Part shown: positions 38,779 through 49,855 of the stretch, piece by piece
Numbering within the stretch: position 1 is the first letter of the stretch
Layout: every line of letters begins with the position of its first letter
DNA from: Beaufortia kweichowensis
Lineage: Eukaryota > Chordata > Actinopteri > Cypriniformes > Gastromyzontidae
DNA length: 64,000 nt
Assembly (NCBI GenBank): GCA_019155185.1
Contig: CM032807.1
Location: 14,606,200-14,670,199, forward strand
Direction: 5' to 3'
Notes under the pieces: generated by a model
The model's input: the letters and a program-made list of their open reading frames with translations, nothing else
Told to the model about the DNA's origin: nothing
Database searches by the model: none
Translations under genes and position numbers: made by a program

Positions 38779-41230
38779 TTACTCTGATGAAGCCGGTGGC
38801 TGAAGAGCTAATGGAAGGGCAGTGACAGGGTCGCTGGGAACTTTCTTGCCTCCTTCAATAACTCTATTATCTTTCCATCAGACTATCAGTAATTCCATGA
38901 CTGTCTGTTCAATAGATGACGCTACAATCAATGATTCTACATTCTCTCTGTGACAATTGCTGTGGAACCACAGGAGACATGACTTCCCCTTTAATTTCAT
39001 CAGTAATGTGGCAGTGGTACATGTAGTATATGTACATAAAAAGTTAGTGTTAATAGAAGAAAGATAGATGTTTGTTGGACAATTTCAGTTCTATCTGGAC
39101 ACTGTGCTTCATTGGTGGTCTAATAAATTCTGATTGAAATTCAGTTTTTTATAGGAAAATATAGCTTTTATTTTTGTTTCGCTTATCAAAATTAAGTGCA
39201 CAATGATTGGTCGAGCTCCTTAATGGGCGGAGTTTTGTGACAACAGCCCGTATATAACAGAAAGTATATAACATTTGCATTGCAAAGCACTGCTGTTCGA
39301 ATCACAGTCATTATGTTTATTTTGTTTTTTTTAATCTTGTCTGTTATTTTTTAAACATTGCACCTCAACTTAATTCAGCCTAGCTAGTTTACTTCATTTG
39401 TGTCTTTGCTTTGTTGTCTTTAATGTCTTTATTTATCTTTATTTACTTGTTTCAATGGTTTATTTTATTACTGTTTACTATACATATTGGTAATGGTTTG
39501 AAATGTTGTTTACATAAAAAAATGTTGTGACATGGGTATCAAGTATATGATACCATAATAAATATTATTAATATCGTTTCGTGAAATATTGTTATTATGA
39601 CGACTGTAATACAAAGACCAAATTTTTATATACATCATTGAAGTATGGCAAGTTTATTTTAGTCACATTTCCCACCTTTGCCTATCAGCTAAATTAGAAT
39701 CTTTGTCAGCATCCCACTGTGAAAGTGAGAAAGCACAAATTGAATTTTGTTTAGGTGCTAACAGTATCTAGCAGGTGGAATAGAAGCTAAGAATTTATGA
39801 AACGAGGGTGTACGAGCAGTACTGTTATTTCCATTTGGGACTGTTATTCAAGCAGACCTGCTTGAATCTGAAAGGTGAAATATCTTGGCTATGATTGTTT
39901 ACAACAGCATGAAAATTCATGCCACTTTATAGATAAATTCTACTGTATATAGTTGTATGTAAAGATTTATAGTATTCTGAACTTCAAGTTGCTTTGCGAT
40001 TGGTGCAATTACTACTACAGTATGTGATATGTTACCGTATATGAACTTGTTTAAAGTTGTGGAGTAGTTTCTTTTCTTCTTTTAAACTAAAGTATTAGGT
40101 ATATTATTCACTCATACATGCACTTTTATTTTACAGTATGGATAGAACATGCATTAATATAGACATAAGCGTGTCATGATATTGTACTCATTCAGCATGT
40201 TCAGCACTTTACTGTTTAAGTTGTTAAAGTTATTTATAATCTTAATTTTTAATTTAAGAAACCTTGCAATTCTCCAACAGGAACCTTGTAGCACTGAATG
40301 CTTCGTTTTTCAGCATTTCATACTTCGTCTCTTTTCCAGATATTTGGGGCATTCATTTTTATATTATTATTAATTTTACCATTGTACTGCATTAGTCATA
40401 ATGCCACTTTGTAGTTGTTTCTATAACACTGGTGGTGTTTTAAAGATGAGTAATGCACACACGCTCGCACAAATATCCCGCTGATAAACAACAGCCATAA
40501 CTAATACACCAGCAAAAACCTCAACCAGATACAGACACCATGACAAATCACATTGTGGTTGCCGAAAGATACAATTACACAACGGAGGAACACAGTATCT
40601 CCTGCTGTGTTAATACCACCAAACATGAAGATGAGGGTTAAAAAAATCTCATGAAATGTCGTTCTTACAAAGATACATTTTAACACCAGATCGCCCTCCA
40701 CAGCAGGGCACATTCAATAAATGAACAACATCCAGATGCGACCCTTGTAGCCAAGGTTACATTGTGCTCCACCATGTTACGGCAGACTTCTGCAGAGCCG
40801 TGATGAATTGGCATCAAAACTGATTCTCACGTTGTTTGTATGCTTTCAGCATCTGTTGATAGCCCCCTGCCGCAAATCTCTGGCACTGATGAAGGACGTA
40901 CTGACACCACGCCAGCGTTTGTTTTGACTAAAGCGGCGCCATCTGAGGGGAGCGATTCAGATATTGTTCTAGCGGGAAACCTACACAAACGTGCTGATAG
41001 ATGGGTAGAAACGGGCACTATTGACTTGTTGGATGTCTCTCACTGATAAGAGCTCTTCTGTTGCTCTGAGCTCATAGGAAAGAGAAAATATGGCACTCCA
41101 GGGTTGTACTGTACAGCGCTGGGCAAAATTCAGAATTGAAGAACTGGCTGACGATCGGTTCATGTGTTAGTTAAATTGGCCACACCTCACAGGATGTTGA
41201 ATACAGGTGAGGCTTTAAAATGAACTGATA

Positions 41231-41396
41231 GGATTATAGCTATAATAATAAGGATGATGATAATGACAATAATAATAATAATAATAATAATCCACAAAGT
41301 TCAGTAAATGCCTATTTACTGAACTTTGTGGATTATTATTATTATTGTTATTATTATTGTCATCATCATCAAACTTATTATTATAGCTATAATTAT
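41231..41396. repeat. Long hairpin with 33-bp perfect core and 4-nt loop
   Basis: The left arm at 41277-41309 and right arm at 41314-41346 are exactly complementary over 33 bases, including CCACAAAGTTCAGTAAAT. They are separated only by gcct. Outside the core, imperfect pairing continues through AAT/ATT and GATGATGATAATGAC segments to about 41231 and 41396. It sits in the intron before SS4. Confidence 0.85.
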
Positions 41397-41470
41397 TATT
41401 ATTATTATTACCTTATTATTATTTTTATTTTTATTATTATTATTATTATTTATTATTATATTATATTACT
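41326..41470. repeat. ATT/TTA microsatellite, interrupted
   Basis: This is a long run of imperfect ATT triplets overlapping the right arm of the hairpin. Confidence 0.85.
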
Positions 41471-41564
41471 ATTATATTTTTGTTACAGCTGATATTTGTT
41501 CAAAGTTTAGTAATGTCGAAACAGTAACACAACGATATATACATACATTATAATTTTTGATAAT

Positions 41565-41570
<6 letters not shown>

Positions 41571-41600
<30 letters not shown>
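41571..41600. repeat. TA dinucleotide repeat
   Basis: An uninterrupted TA run of about 15 units. Confidence 0.9.
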
Positions 41601-41603
<3 letters not shown>

Positions 41604-42486
41604 TGTATATATATAAGTATACAAATTTTTGTATTAAAACCTGGGTGAATTTCTCTTAATTTAACACATTTTAATTCCATTTTATTTCAGTGTCATCATT
41701 GCAACCTTAGTTTTAATTCAGAAATTGAATCAGAGTTTTCCAGTTCCAGTTTCCAGTTTCAATTCCAGTTTAATTCTGAACTGGTGACAAGCTTTATATA
41801 AAACGATTTGTAGTCAGCGTAGGTTGAATCGGAATACTCCGGTTTTTGTGCTGGAGAAGCTTCTGATCTGTAAAATGAGTCAAACCCTCAAGCTCTTCTG
41901 GATCTCTCCTGCATGCAGGCCTCCATCCAGAAAAGCCACTCCAGCCCCAGGCTCGCACACGCGTCGCCCGTTTGGATCAAAGACATCAGCAGCCCCGCGA
42001 GCTACTTAATACCCCCCCTCTGCCCGCCATTACCTCGCCCATGTCCCCCCGCTCCGCCAGCACTAACCTGCCCGCTTTGAAGCCCCTTTCCTGCCTATTT
42101 AAATAGGAAAGCAGAAGAAAAGCAGGGTCTAAAATCGCCACCGGCTTCGTCCATTTAACTTCTCCGTCACTGCAGAAGCTTTGTGTGTCTGAATAGCACT
42201 TCCATTCTATGGGCTTTCTTTCTGAACTTCAGAAAAAGTAAGTGTGACTCAGCGCTCACTGGCTTATTTAGCTTAGTGTTGAGTAACTTTGCTCTTTTGA
42301 AGTCCTTTTTACATTTTTCTCTCGCATGCTGTGGGGTGTTTTTTCTGCTTCTCCACCATTACAGTATCTCTAGAGAACTTCTTTAAGGGATGATTTTTCC
42401 CAACCTTGAGTAAGAAAACGTATTATCTCCCTGTACTCTGACACAGAAAGAAAAAGTTTCAACTCTTGAAATAAAAAAAGATTATT

Positions 42487-42610
42487 TATTCAGTCTGATG
42501 TTATTTCTAACCTATATAAAAGTGTTTTCTCTGTAGAACAGAAACACAGAAAGTGAATGGGAACCGTCAAAAAAATGACATATAGTATAATTGTAGTACT
42601 TAAGACTAGT
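42487..42610. mobile_element. Palindromic element, interior remnant
   Basis: TCTGTAGAACAGAAACACAG and AAGTGAATGGGAACCGTC recall the AAGTCAATGGG centre and the GAACACAGAA flank of the palindromic family. Both termini are missing. Confidence 0.35.
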
Positions 42611-43925
42611 CTTGTCTTGATTTTGTCTCAGTCTCTGCATTTGGATTTAGTCTTGTCTTGATTTAGGCTTAGAGGACTCAGGTTTTTTATTGCGGATGAT
42701 ATCACTAACTTGTCTAATTACATTGTCTAAATGTTAGCATCCTTAACATGATCGCATGTAAAACTTCAGCTGCTTAAAAACCAATCGGTAACTAATTTCT
42801 AATTTTATTTATTTTGTTATTGTTGTGCCAGGTCAGAGTGAATGAGGGATCGTGTCAAACAATTCCACAAAATTTAAGATGTGGTTGCAAAAAAATGGCA
42901 AAAACCGATCGTGATACGACCACAATGTCCACAATTCAGCAAAAATATTAATGAGATTAAACGTTAAAAGTGGAAGGCAAAGAGGATTCAGTTTTCTATT
43001 CTGAAGAGAACTGCAGTACAAATATGAGGATGTTTCATTTCAAAAGTAAAAAACTTGATGAATAGCTTCAACATTTGATGAGTTCAAGTTCAAGCATATA
43101 TTCAAAGCAACGCAACATAAGCACAACCAAGATGGCAGATGTTCAGTTTCCTCTATCAGCAGTAAAACCTCACTCCAATCTGAAAAAGAGATGTTACAAA
43201 GTCCACATACAGTAATGTCAGAATATAGCTGTGACTTCCAGAGACCCCAGCAGCTCTCACACCAGACTGGTAATGATCTCATCTGTATGCAGTATCTTCC
43301 TCAAATCTGTGTCATCACAAGCCTTATTTCCCAGCTGCTTTAGAGCTGCTGCACATTATCTCTTTTTATTTCTTTCTCTTTCATCCCCTTTCTCTCTTTC
43401 CTTTACAAATAATGTTCTTCAACCTCTTGAAATGTAAAAGCATGTGATGTCCAGTGGGAAAAGAGTTACACACAATTTCAAAAAATGCTTTGAGGGAGAT
43501 CGTCTTCTTACAGTGACTGTGTGCGATTTCTGTTTCAAATGAATTTTTAGAATGAGATTTTCTATTTACTGTTTTCTCTATATTGTCATAATGGGTCTCA
43601 TTCACTAATATTTGCTATGAATGTTCATACTTTAAAAACAAAACTACATCGGATTGGCTATATTCTAGAACCTAGCATGTATTAAGCTTGTTACTATGAA
43701 AAGGGATTTATTATAAGTTCGTTAGTTATTTCATTGTTGTGCGGATGAAGCATGATTTTTGCATGTTTATCCGCAATTAGTGAATGAGACCTTAAATCTG
43801 AATGTGTTGTGTGATTCTTGTCACTGTAATTTTCTTTGTTAACATGTTTAAGTGACTAATTGATAAAGTGCTTTATAACTGTCGTTAACCTTAGATTGAA
43901 ACCTTAACTGCCTATGATAACAAGA

Positions 43926-43975
43926 CCTAAATCACCTTAAACAGGACTAAACCTTTTTAAACAGTGTATAAATGT
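43926..43975 (+). promoter_or_regulatory. Cluster of five TAAA motifs upstream of SS4 exon
   Basis: TAAA or TTAAA occurs at 43928, 43937, 43948, 43957 and 43969, five times in 45 bases and ending about 30 bases before the SS4 exon. Proteins of the STAR family (SAM68, SLM1, SLM2) are known to bind U(U)AAA-type RNA motifs and to control SS4 inclusion in mammalian neurexins. Those characterised sites lie mainly downstream of the exon, so a regulatory role for this upstream cluster is inference. Confidence 0.4.
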
Positions 43976-44001
43976 GAAATGATGTCTTTCAAACTTTAAA
44001 G

Positions 44002-44091
44002 GCAACAGCGACATTGAGCGTTATCAAATGGCTAATAAGAAAATCCCGTTCAAATATACCCGGCCGGTCGAAGATTGGCTACATGACAAAG
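44002..44091 (+). CDS. nrxn3: nrxn3 alternative exon at splice site 4 (SS4 insert)
   Basis: This exon is exactly 90 nt (30 codons, phase 1 to 1), the canonical size of the SS4 cassette exon. The encoded insert reads NSDIERYQMANKKIPFKY and then TRPVEDWLHDKG, which is the neurexin-3 flavour of the insert. In the family, inclusion or skipping changes the LNS6 surface and so the choice of partner: cerebellins favour the inserted form, and LRRTMs and many neuroligins the form without it. The acceptor is poor: the 25 bases before the AG contain few pyrimidine runs (…gtctttcaaactttaaag). The donor AAG-gtaacc is moderate. A weak acceptor suits a regulated exon. UAAA-type motifs cluster immediately upstream at 43928-43972. 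The next intron is only 984 bp. Confidence 0.95.
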
Positions 44092-45075
44092 GTAACCATC
44101 ACAAAACCTTCAGTGTTTATTTTTTACGTTGGTTTAATTTGCGTTCATCTGCTCCTTGTCATGCCGTTTCGTTATATTTTTGTCCAAGCAGCTCTGAACC
44201 TCAGCCCTTTGCCACTAATTAACCTAAACTGTTTCATAATCTCCCCATTACGTAATATTTTCGTTGAGTATTTTTTTTATGTGGATTGTGATCCTCTTTT
44301 GTTATTCCATCAGTTCATTGACCAGTTAAAGGGACTGGTAACTAAAAAAAGCTACTCCAATCCAACCTAAACAACTTAACAAAACATTTTTGTTATTTAT
44401 TGAAATGATCTGTTATAGCATTCATTCAAGTCCTTAATGCAAACAAATTGGCGGCAGTGTATTTGAAACGGCACTTTGCTGACTCAATTGCTGATGCAGT
44501 TTTTTTGTGCGAAGGCGGTGATGAAATCGATCGACAACTCTTCATATAAGAGAGAGATGAAAGGGCGGAGTGTACCGTTTATCAAAATTACCATTAAAGT
44601 CTTTTGCATATAACGTTAGGATTATTAAATGCGTTTAAAGGTCATTGCCTAAACTACATAAGATGATTATAAAGTCCCTTTAACACTGTCTAAAGCCACT
44701 ATGAAATCCCATTAGTGCTTCTACATGCATGAATCAACATGATATTTCTTTGATATGTATGAGCTTTTCTCCATTCCCACTGCAGTATAGAATTGTAAAT
44801 GTGTAATAGCTTTAATCGGCCTGCGGTGATGTGAATTCTCACCATTTCTAACCATTTGACTAAGCCATTTGGAATTTGCCCCCAAACATTTGCATGAGAA
44901 AGCATCTCACAATAAAGACGGTACAGTAACTGCAGTAAAGAAACGCTGCTCTTCATTTGTAATGCTATGGTTGGTTTTAAAGCTCACACGTTCGAGATGC
45001 GGCTCAAATAGGATACGCAGTAAATACATTTTAAACCATTCTGACTGCGTCCTTCCTCGCTGGTCTTTCCCTCAG
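44092..45075 (+). other. nrxn3: 984-bp intron following the SS4 exon
   Basis: This short intron runs from donor gtaacc to acceptor ccctcag. If it is retained, the SS4 frame stays open for about 43 codons and stops at about 44220. TTAA and TAAA tetramers occur at 44219-44228, 44343-44346, 44368-44371 and 44376-44379. About a third of the intron (44326-44683) is an inverted-repeat element. The last 150 bases are pyrimidine-rich towards the acceptor. Confidence 0.85.
44326..44683. mobile_element. TTAA-flanked inverted-repeat element next to SS4 exon
   Basis: GTTAAAGGGACT at 44325-44336 is exactly complementary to AGTCCCTTTAAC at 44673-44684. TTAA stands at each edge and a 7-bp inverted repeat AGGGACT lies inside. 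The ends resemble those of the palindromic family at 62431, but the interior differs. About 358 bp long, it begins 234 bp downstream of the SS4 exon. It encodes no protein. The inverted repeat is short, so chance is possible. Confidence 0.5.
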
Positions 45076-45386
45076 GTCGTCAGCTCACCATTTTTAACAC
45101 CCAAGCCACCATCTCCATAGGCGGTAATGACCGCAAACGCCCGTATCAAGGCCAGCTTTCGGGTCTGTATTACAACGGCCTGAAGGTTCTCAACATGGCA
45201 GCTGAAGGTCATGCCAACATCAAGATAAATGGAAGCGTGAGGTTGGTGGGCGACGTGCCCACAAGCAGAAGTCCCTCACGCACCACCACTTCCATGCCTC
45301 CGGAGATGTCCACCACCTTCATCGAGACCACCACCACCCTGTCAACCACCACGACTCGCAAACAGCGCTCACCACCCACCATTCAG
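45076..45386 (+). CDS. nrxn3: nrxn3 exon: end of LNS6 and Thr/Ser-rich stalk
   Basis: This 311-nt exon has two bases completing Gly and then 103 codons. It opens RQLTIFNTQATISIGG, followed by PYQGQLSGLYYNGLKVLNMA, which closes LNS6. The Ile and Asn of TIFN are the residues the family uses in the calcium-dependent ligand site. After KINGSVRLVGDVP the sequence turns into a Thr/Ser/Pro-rich stalk (TTTSMPPEMSTT, then ETTTT and STTTTRK) expected to carry O-glycans and hold LNS6 away from the membrane. The acceptor has a long pyrimidine tract (ctggtctttccctcag) and the donor is CAG-gtagga. It ends in phase 0. The short segment TSRSPSRT between LNS6 and SMPPEM differs from the mammalian linker, as expected for a fast-evolving stalk. 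Confidence 0.95.
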
Positions 45387-46085
45387 GTAGGATCCTTGGT
45401 TTCATTTATTTGCTTTGGTGAACCAGCTTTATTTGTTGTGTTCATGATGTAAGATTGAGAGCTACTGTACAGTAGTGAGAAGTCTGTGTTGTTTAGATGG
45501 CCTGTTCCCTATGTCGATTGACAGAATGATTTCTCTAACACATTCTGACACAGAGCCAATGAATGTCTTTAGTTCTCTGAGAAAGTAATCACACTGACCA
45601 TTTCATTGATGCCGGAGGAAAAATTGAAGCAGTGGTCTTCATATTAAAGCCATAACTCTCCCCAGGGCATCGCACAGCGACAGACTGAGAAGACTTATCT
45701 CCTTCTCACCTTTAAACAGATCAACCACAGCAAAATAATAACCTCTCATGTCAGTGCTGACTGCGACATGACTTTATCAGCGTGACGGCAACCCTTCCCT
45801 AGCTGAAAGCAAAACTTACAGGCAAAACATTTCAGAGGATAAAGACTTGATTTGTTTACTTTTTGGCATATAAACTGACAGTTTAGAGGAGACATCACTG
45901 AACAGCATAATGTGAATTTGAACCCACCATGACTTAACGTTGGCTAATCGGTAGGCCATAGCTCCAAAGACATGATTATTATTTATGATCCTGTCAGTGA
46001 AATTCCAGCATTTGCTGTTTTCTACATAATAAACACAATTTCTCATAGTTTGAAGAACATGTAAGCTTGATTTTTTTTTATATTG

Positions 46086-46341
46086 ACTAAGACCATGTCA
46101 AAGATTGAAATAATTGTTTAGGAAGCCAACTTTTTGACTTTTTTTTCATAGCAAAATAATAAAGTGTGGTGTCAATAAAATCATTAATTTCAGTATTTAA
46201 AATGAAAATTTAAGTACTGCATCACAAAATCTATCATTTACAGTAATAAACAAACATTACTCATTTTCATGACCGAGTGATGCTTCTAATCGTCTAATTA
46301 AATGATGAGATTTTAGCTTGGATTTTACAGACGGAGTCACA
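46086..46341 (-). mobile_element. Diverged family-B element, reverse orientation
   Basis: Read on the minus strand, it begins near GTGACTCCGTCTGTAAAATCC and ends near TCAATCTTTGACATGG. On the plus strand one sees gaccatgtcaaagattgaaa at the left and gattttacagacggagtcac at the right. The middle is AT-rich and poorly conserved. Confidence 0.5.
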
Positions 46342-48225
46342 ATTATCATATCAGCTTAGCAGTTAATGATGGCAGGACTATTTCAGGGGTTATAGTTTGT
46401 AAAATAAAGTAAGTTGTTTTGGACTTATACTTCTCTTTAAAATATCCATTCTTTTGGAAGTTTCAAACAAAGTCTCAGGTATTTAGGTCAGGATGTTATG
46501 TCCTGTTCTATGCAGGTCATATGAACAATAAAAGTATTCAGTTACTGTGATTTTTTTTCAAGTGGGTCATGTTTCTAGATCAACATCTTTTTTGGTCAAC
46601 CAAATTTCAGGAATAGCGAAAGGTGTAGAGATAGAACAAGGGTTAGGTTTTGCCTTATGATTGCATGGGTCGTTAATGGGTGATGATTTAATCTAGTTGG
46701 CCCAGAGTTGTTTAGTCCTTGTTGTGAAGATGGTTTTTGTCTTAACTGTAACCGTAGACCTTCAAAGGTTGCAAGTGACAGGACATTTTGTCGATTGTTG
46801 GTTTTCTATTTCTGTTGTTGATATTGCTTTATAACTTTACCCATTGTCAAATCTCATTGGTTCAACTTTTGATTATAATAACTGATGGGAAAACGGTGTC
46901 ATGTTCAGTATGGACAGTCCAGTTGGACATTTACTGGTCATTTGTTGCGGGTCAGGTTAGGATATTAAACATGACCGCCATTTAGGCATTTGAAAGCTGA
47001 AGAATTTGCAATGTACAGTGAAACAAATCACAAGAACTTCCCACTTTAATCTATCAATTTTGTAAGACACTTTAAAAGTAATGTCCAGTAATCCAAACTT
47101 CAGCGTGTAACAACATCCGTAACATATGTAATCAAAGGTCTTTACGAGAGCATTCTCTTTTCAACAAGAGCTCTGTTTGCCTGTTGTTATAAAGTGTTTT
47201 TTCTTTTGTAAGACAAGCTCTCCCAGATCAATTTCCAGGGCCTGAGGCAGTTTGATTCATGCTGTGCCCACAAATTCATTTTCCATAGGTTTCACTTTCA
47301 CCGCTCCCTCGCTGCCTGTCAACATAGATGGCAAGAAAAGTACCTGTAGAAGCTGGCAGGTTTCTCGTCCCCCGAAGGTCCTGGGTTGTGACCGATGTTG
47401 GGTCATTCCGAGCGCTTTGGGGCTGAACACCTGCTCTTGCATTGGTGCTATTTTGGCACGCTGACTCCCCACCCTTGCACGCCACCCCAGGGTTCCAGAG
47501 GTGAGGGACATATAATCGTATTTCATCCATAGATGGAGAAAACCGAACCAGGCGGGGGCGAAGGAACAATCTCACGCTTAATTAATGATGGGACCCCTGG
47601 GAGAGGTCTCGCCTCACGCTTGATCTCTGGCAGACGATGGCGAGTGTAGCGGTGGCGGGGGGCGTGCGTATTCACCGGCGTGGTCATTCATCTCCGGCGA
47701 GGGCTGTTGGCTTCGCCCCGGGCTTCTGTCTGCTCAATGATGCTTCTACGCACCAGGGAACAACAAAGGCAAGAGCCACTGCAGCAAAGACCGAATACCA
47801 CGCTGAGCATGTCAACTGATACACACGTGGCGTTCGGTGGCGTTCGCTGGTTTTGTAGAATGTGTAATCAATGTCCTTGACAAAATGATAATAGGAGCAT
47901 CAGTACTAATAGCTGCAAGCTTCTGTGTTTTTTGGGTAGGCTATAAACATTTTTCTCAACCAGGGTATCTCAGGGACACACTTGTCTAGAAGTAGAGGTC
48001 ACATTAGCTCCCCTTCATGCTGGGTCTTGTCCTTTGTTGAGGTTTTTTTTTTACAGTAACTGGGATGTGATGCATCACACCCCTCGAGAGCAGGGATGCT
48101 GCTTTGGTACTCAGGTGTAAAAAATGCGGGAAATAAATTGTCACTTAAAAAGTTTAAAATTGTAGATATCTCTGGCTGCTAAATGTATTATTATATTGCC
48201 TTATAAGAATCAGTAAATGAATTCA

Positions 48226-48445
48226 CCATGAATGAATTTATGTATTTATTACCAATAGGCTATATTTAATCATCTGTTTATATTTTACTTAAGTGAAGGG
48301 GTCCAGACATCAGAAAAGTATCTTTGCATGAGTTTTTAAAATTTCTGTGATTTCAATACACCAGCCAGATAATACCCAACAAATAAAGAAGGAATGACTC
48401 TTTAAAGAACGTAAAAACGTTATTTTATTTAAATTTTCATTTGTT
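48226..48445 (+). mobile_element. Family-A element, interior fragment
   Basis: It shares ATTTATTACCAATA, AATCATCTGTTTATATTTTAC, GTCCAGACAT, TAATACCCAACAAATAAAG and GAATGACTCTTTAAAGAACGT with the other copies, in order and on the same strand. Both ends are missing. Confidence 0.55.
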
Positions 48446-48455
48446 TCAAAGCAAA

Positions 48456-48609
48456 ACCATTTTGGCCCCCAAAGAACCATTCTTTCTTACCTTTTTATAG
48501 TCGAATTAAGTTTTTTGTGAGACAGTATGTTTAAGGTTCTTTGTGGAACCATTCAGACAAAAATAGTTCTTCTAAGGCATTGAGAAGCACTTTTATTTTT
48601 AAGAGTTTA
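48456..48609. mobile_element. 'GGTTCTTTGTGGAACCATT' repeat element
   Basis: The stretch contains CAAAGAACCATTCTTTCTTAC at the left and AAGGTTCTTTGTGGAACCAT, AAAATAGTTCTTCTAAGGCA and CACTTTTATTTTTAAGAGT at the right. These are words of a widespread teleost short element. It follows directly on a family-A fragment. Confidence 0.6.
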
Positions 48610-49855
48610 TTTTTTAGAATTTATACAAAGATGAATTCATACAAAGAAAGCTGAATGTGACTTCTGCATTGCAGCCAAATTTTATCATTTGCTTGCAAGA
48701 CGGATCATTTTTATGTAAAACCTTCATACCTCCACATCTTTGTACTGCACCTTCCTCATTAAAAACAATGGATATGCAGCATTCTCTGACCTAGCGTAAC
48801 TCTAATGTGTATGTGCTTTTAATCACTGAACATGTAAGGGTATTTATCTGGTTTTGCATTAGGCAAGCTTCCAGCTCTTGACATTGAAATCGTTCAGCGG
48901 TTTACGTCACCTCTTATCGTCCGCCTCCAAGTTGAATGACTAATTTCAGTGATTTTAGCTACATACTTATGCTGTTTTAATGATGGGTGAGTCACGGCGA
49001 GTCTCACGAGAATTAGACGCACTAGAGAAATAATCCATCAGAAGTGCATCAGACACGTCTCTTGGGGACGTAGTCATTATCTTATAGTGAAAGTGTTGCA
49101 CTTAAATAATGTAGTGGTTAGGGAATACAGAAGAAAATAGACGTCCTCCCATGCGCTCAATTATTGTCTAATAATATAAATATACATGGTGTTAAAGTGT
49201 GGAGGAAAGACAGAAGAAAGAAGCAGAAAGAGAAGTGAGAAGCCAAACAGATGATTTGTCATGTATGTTGTGGGGAGAGTAGAAAGAAACAAAAACAAAA
49301 GCGTGAAAACAGAAACATCCAATAATCCGAGCCATAAACACAGAGACGTCTCATGGAGAGAAACTCCATCTGCATTCTTTCTGTGCTTTTTTAAATTGTG
49401 TGTCTTTGTATAGATGCGTCAGACAGGATGTCATGACAGAATACCTTTTGACGTGGCGGCACATCTTGCTGTTTATGCAGTCCCGCACAGTGAGCTCTGT
49501 GTTTTTAAGATGCCGTGTCAAGTTAAAGTTTTAAAAACATGTCTGGAGACCTCTGCATTATGTTCTGTTCCTTTGAGCTCTGGCTGGCTTTTTAATGCAG
49601 GAACGCATTATGTCTGAATGGCCTCTAATAGATGAAAAATTACGGCTAAACCAAAGAGAATGTGTATCATATTAAATAAGGAAACATTTCTACAGAAAAT
49701 GATGATTTTGTGCACAGATGCACAGTGATTTTTGCACACTGGATACTTTTTTGTACACTGAATTGTATATGTATGATTTAGGGGTGTGCGATATTGGTTT
49801 TCATGTTATTTAAGGTATACAACTGTATAAACTGTGCATTATAAAAATGATAAAA

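Larger units (their letters stand above)
34688..44001 (+). other. nrxn3: 9.3-kb intron preceding the SS4 exon
   Basis: No neurexin exon is recognised. It contains an old palindromic element at 34762-35185, family-A element 36683-37055, palindromic-element remnants at 37325-37420 and 42487-42610, short GA and TG runs, and a strong hairpin at 41231-41396 next to TTA and TA repeats. A repeat-free, GC-richer patch lies at about 35450-36030. A 68-codon open frame at 40840-41046 preceded by a ctttcag acceptor-like site is discussed as a finding and is not called as an exon. The last 80 bases carry the UAAA cluster. Confidence 0.75.

Noticed and set aside
44014..44370. 118-codon frame overlapping the SS4 exon
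   Set aside because: It is in a different frame from the neurexin protein and runs through the intron, so it is a shadow of the real exon.
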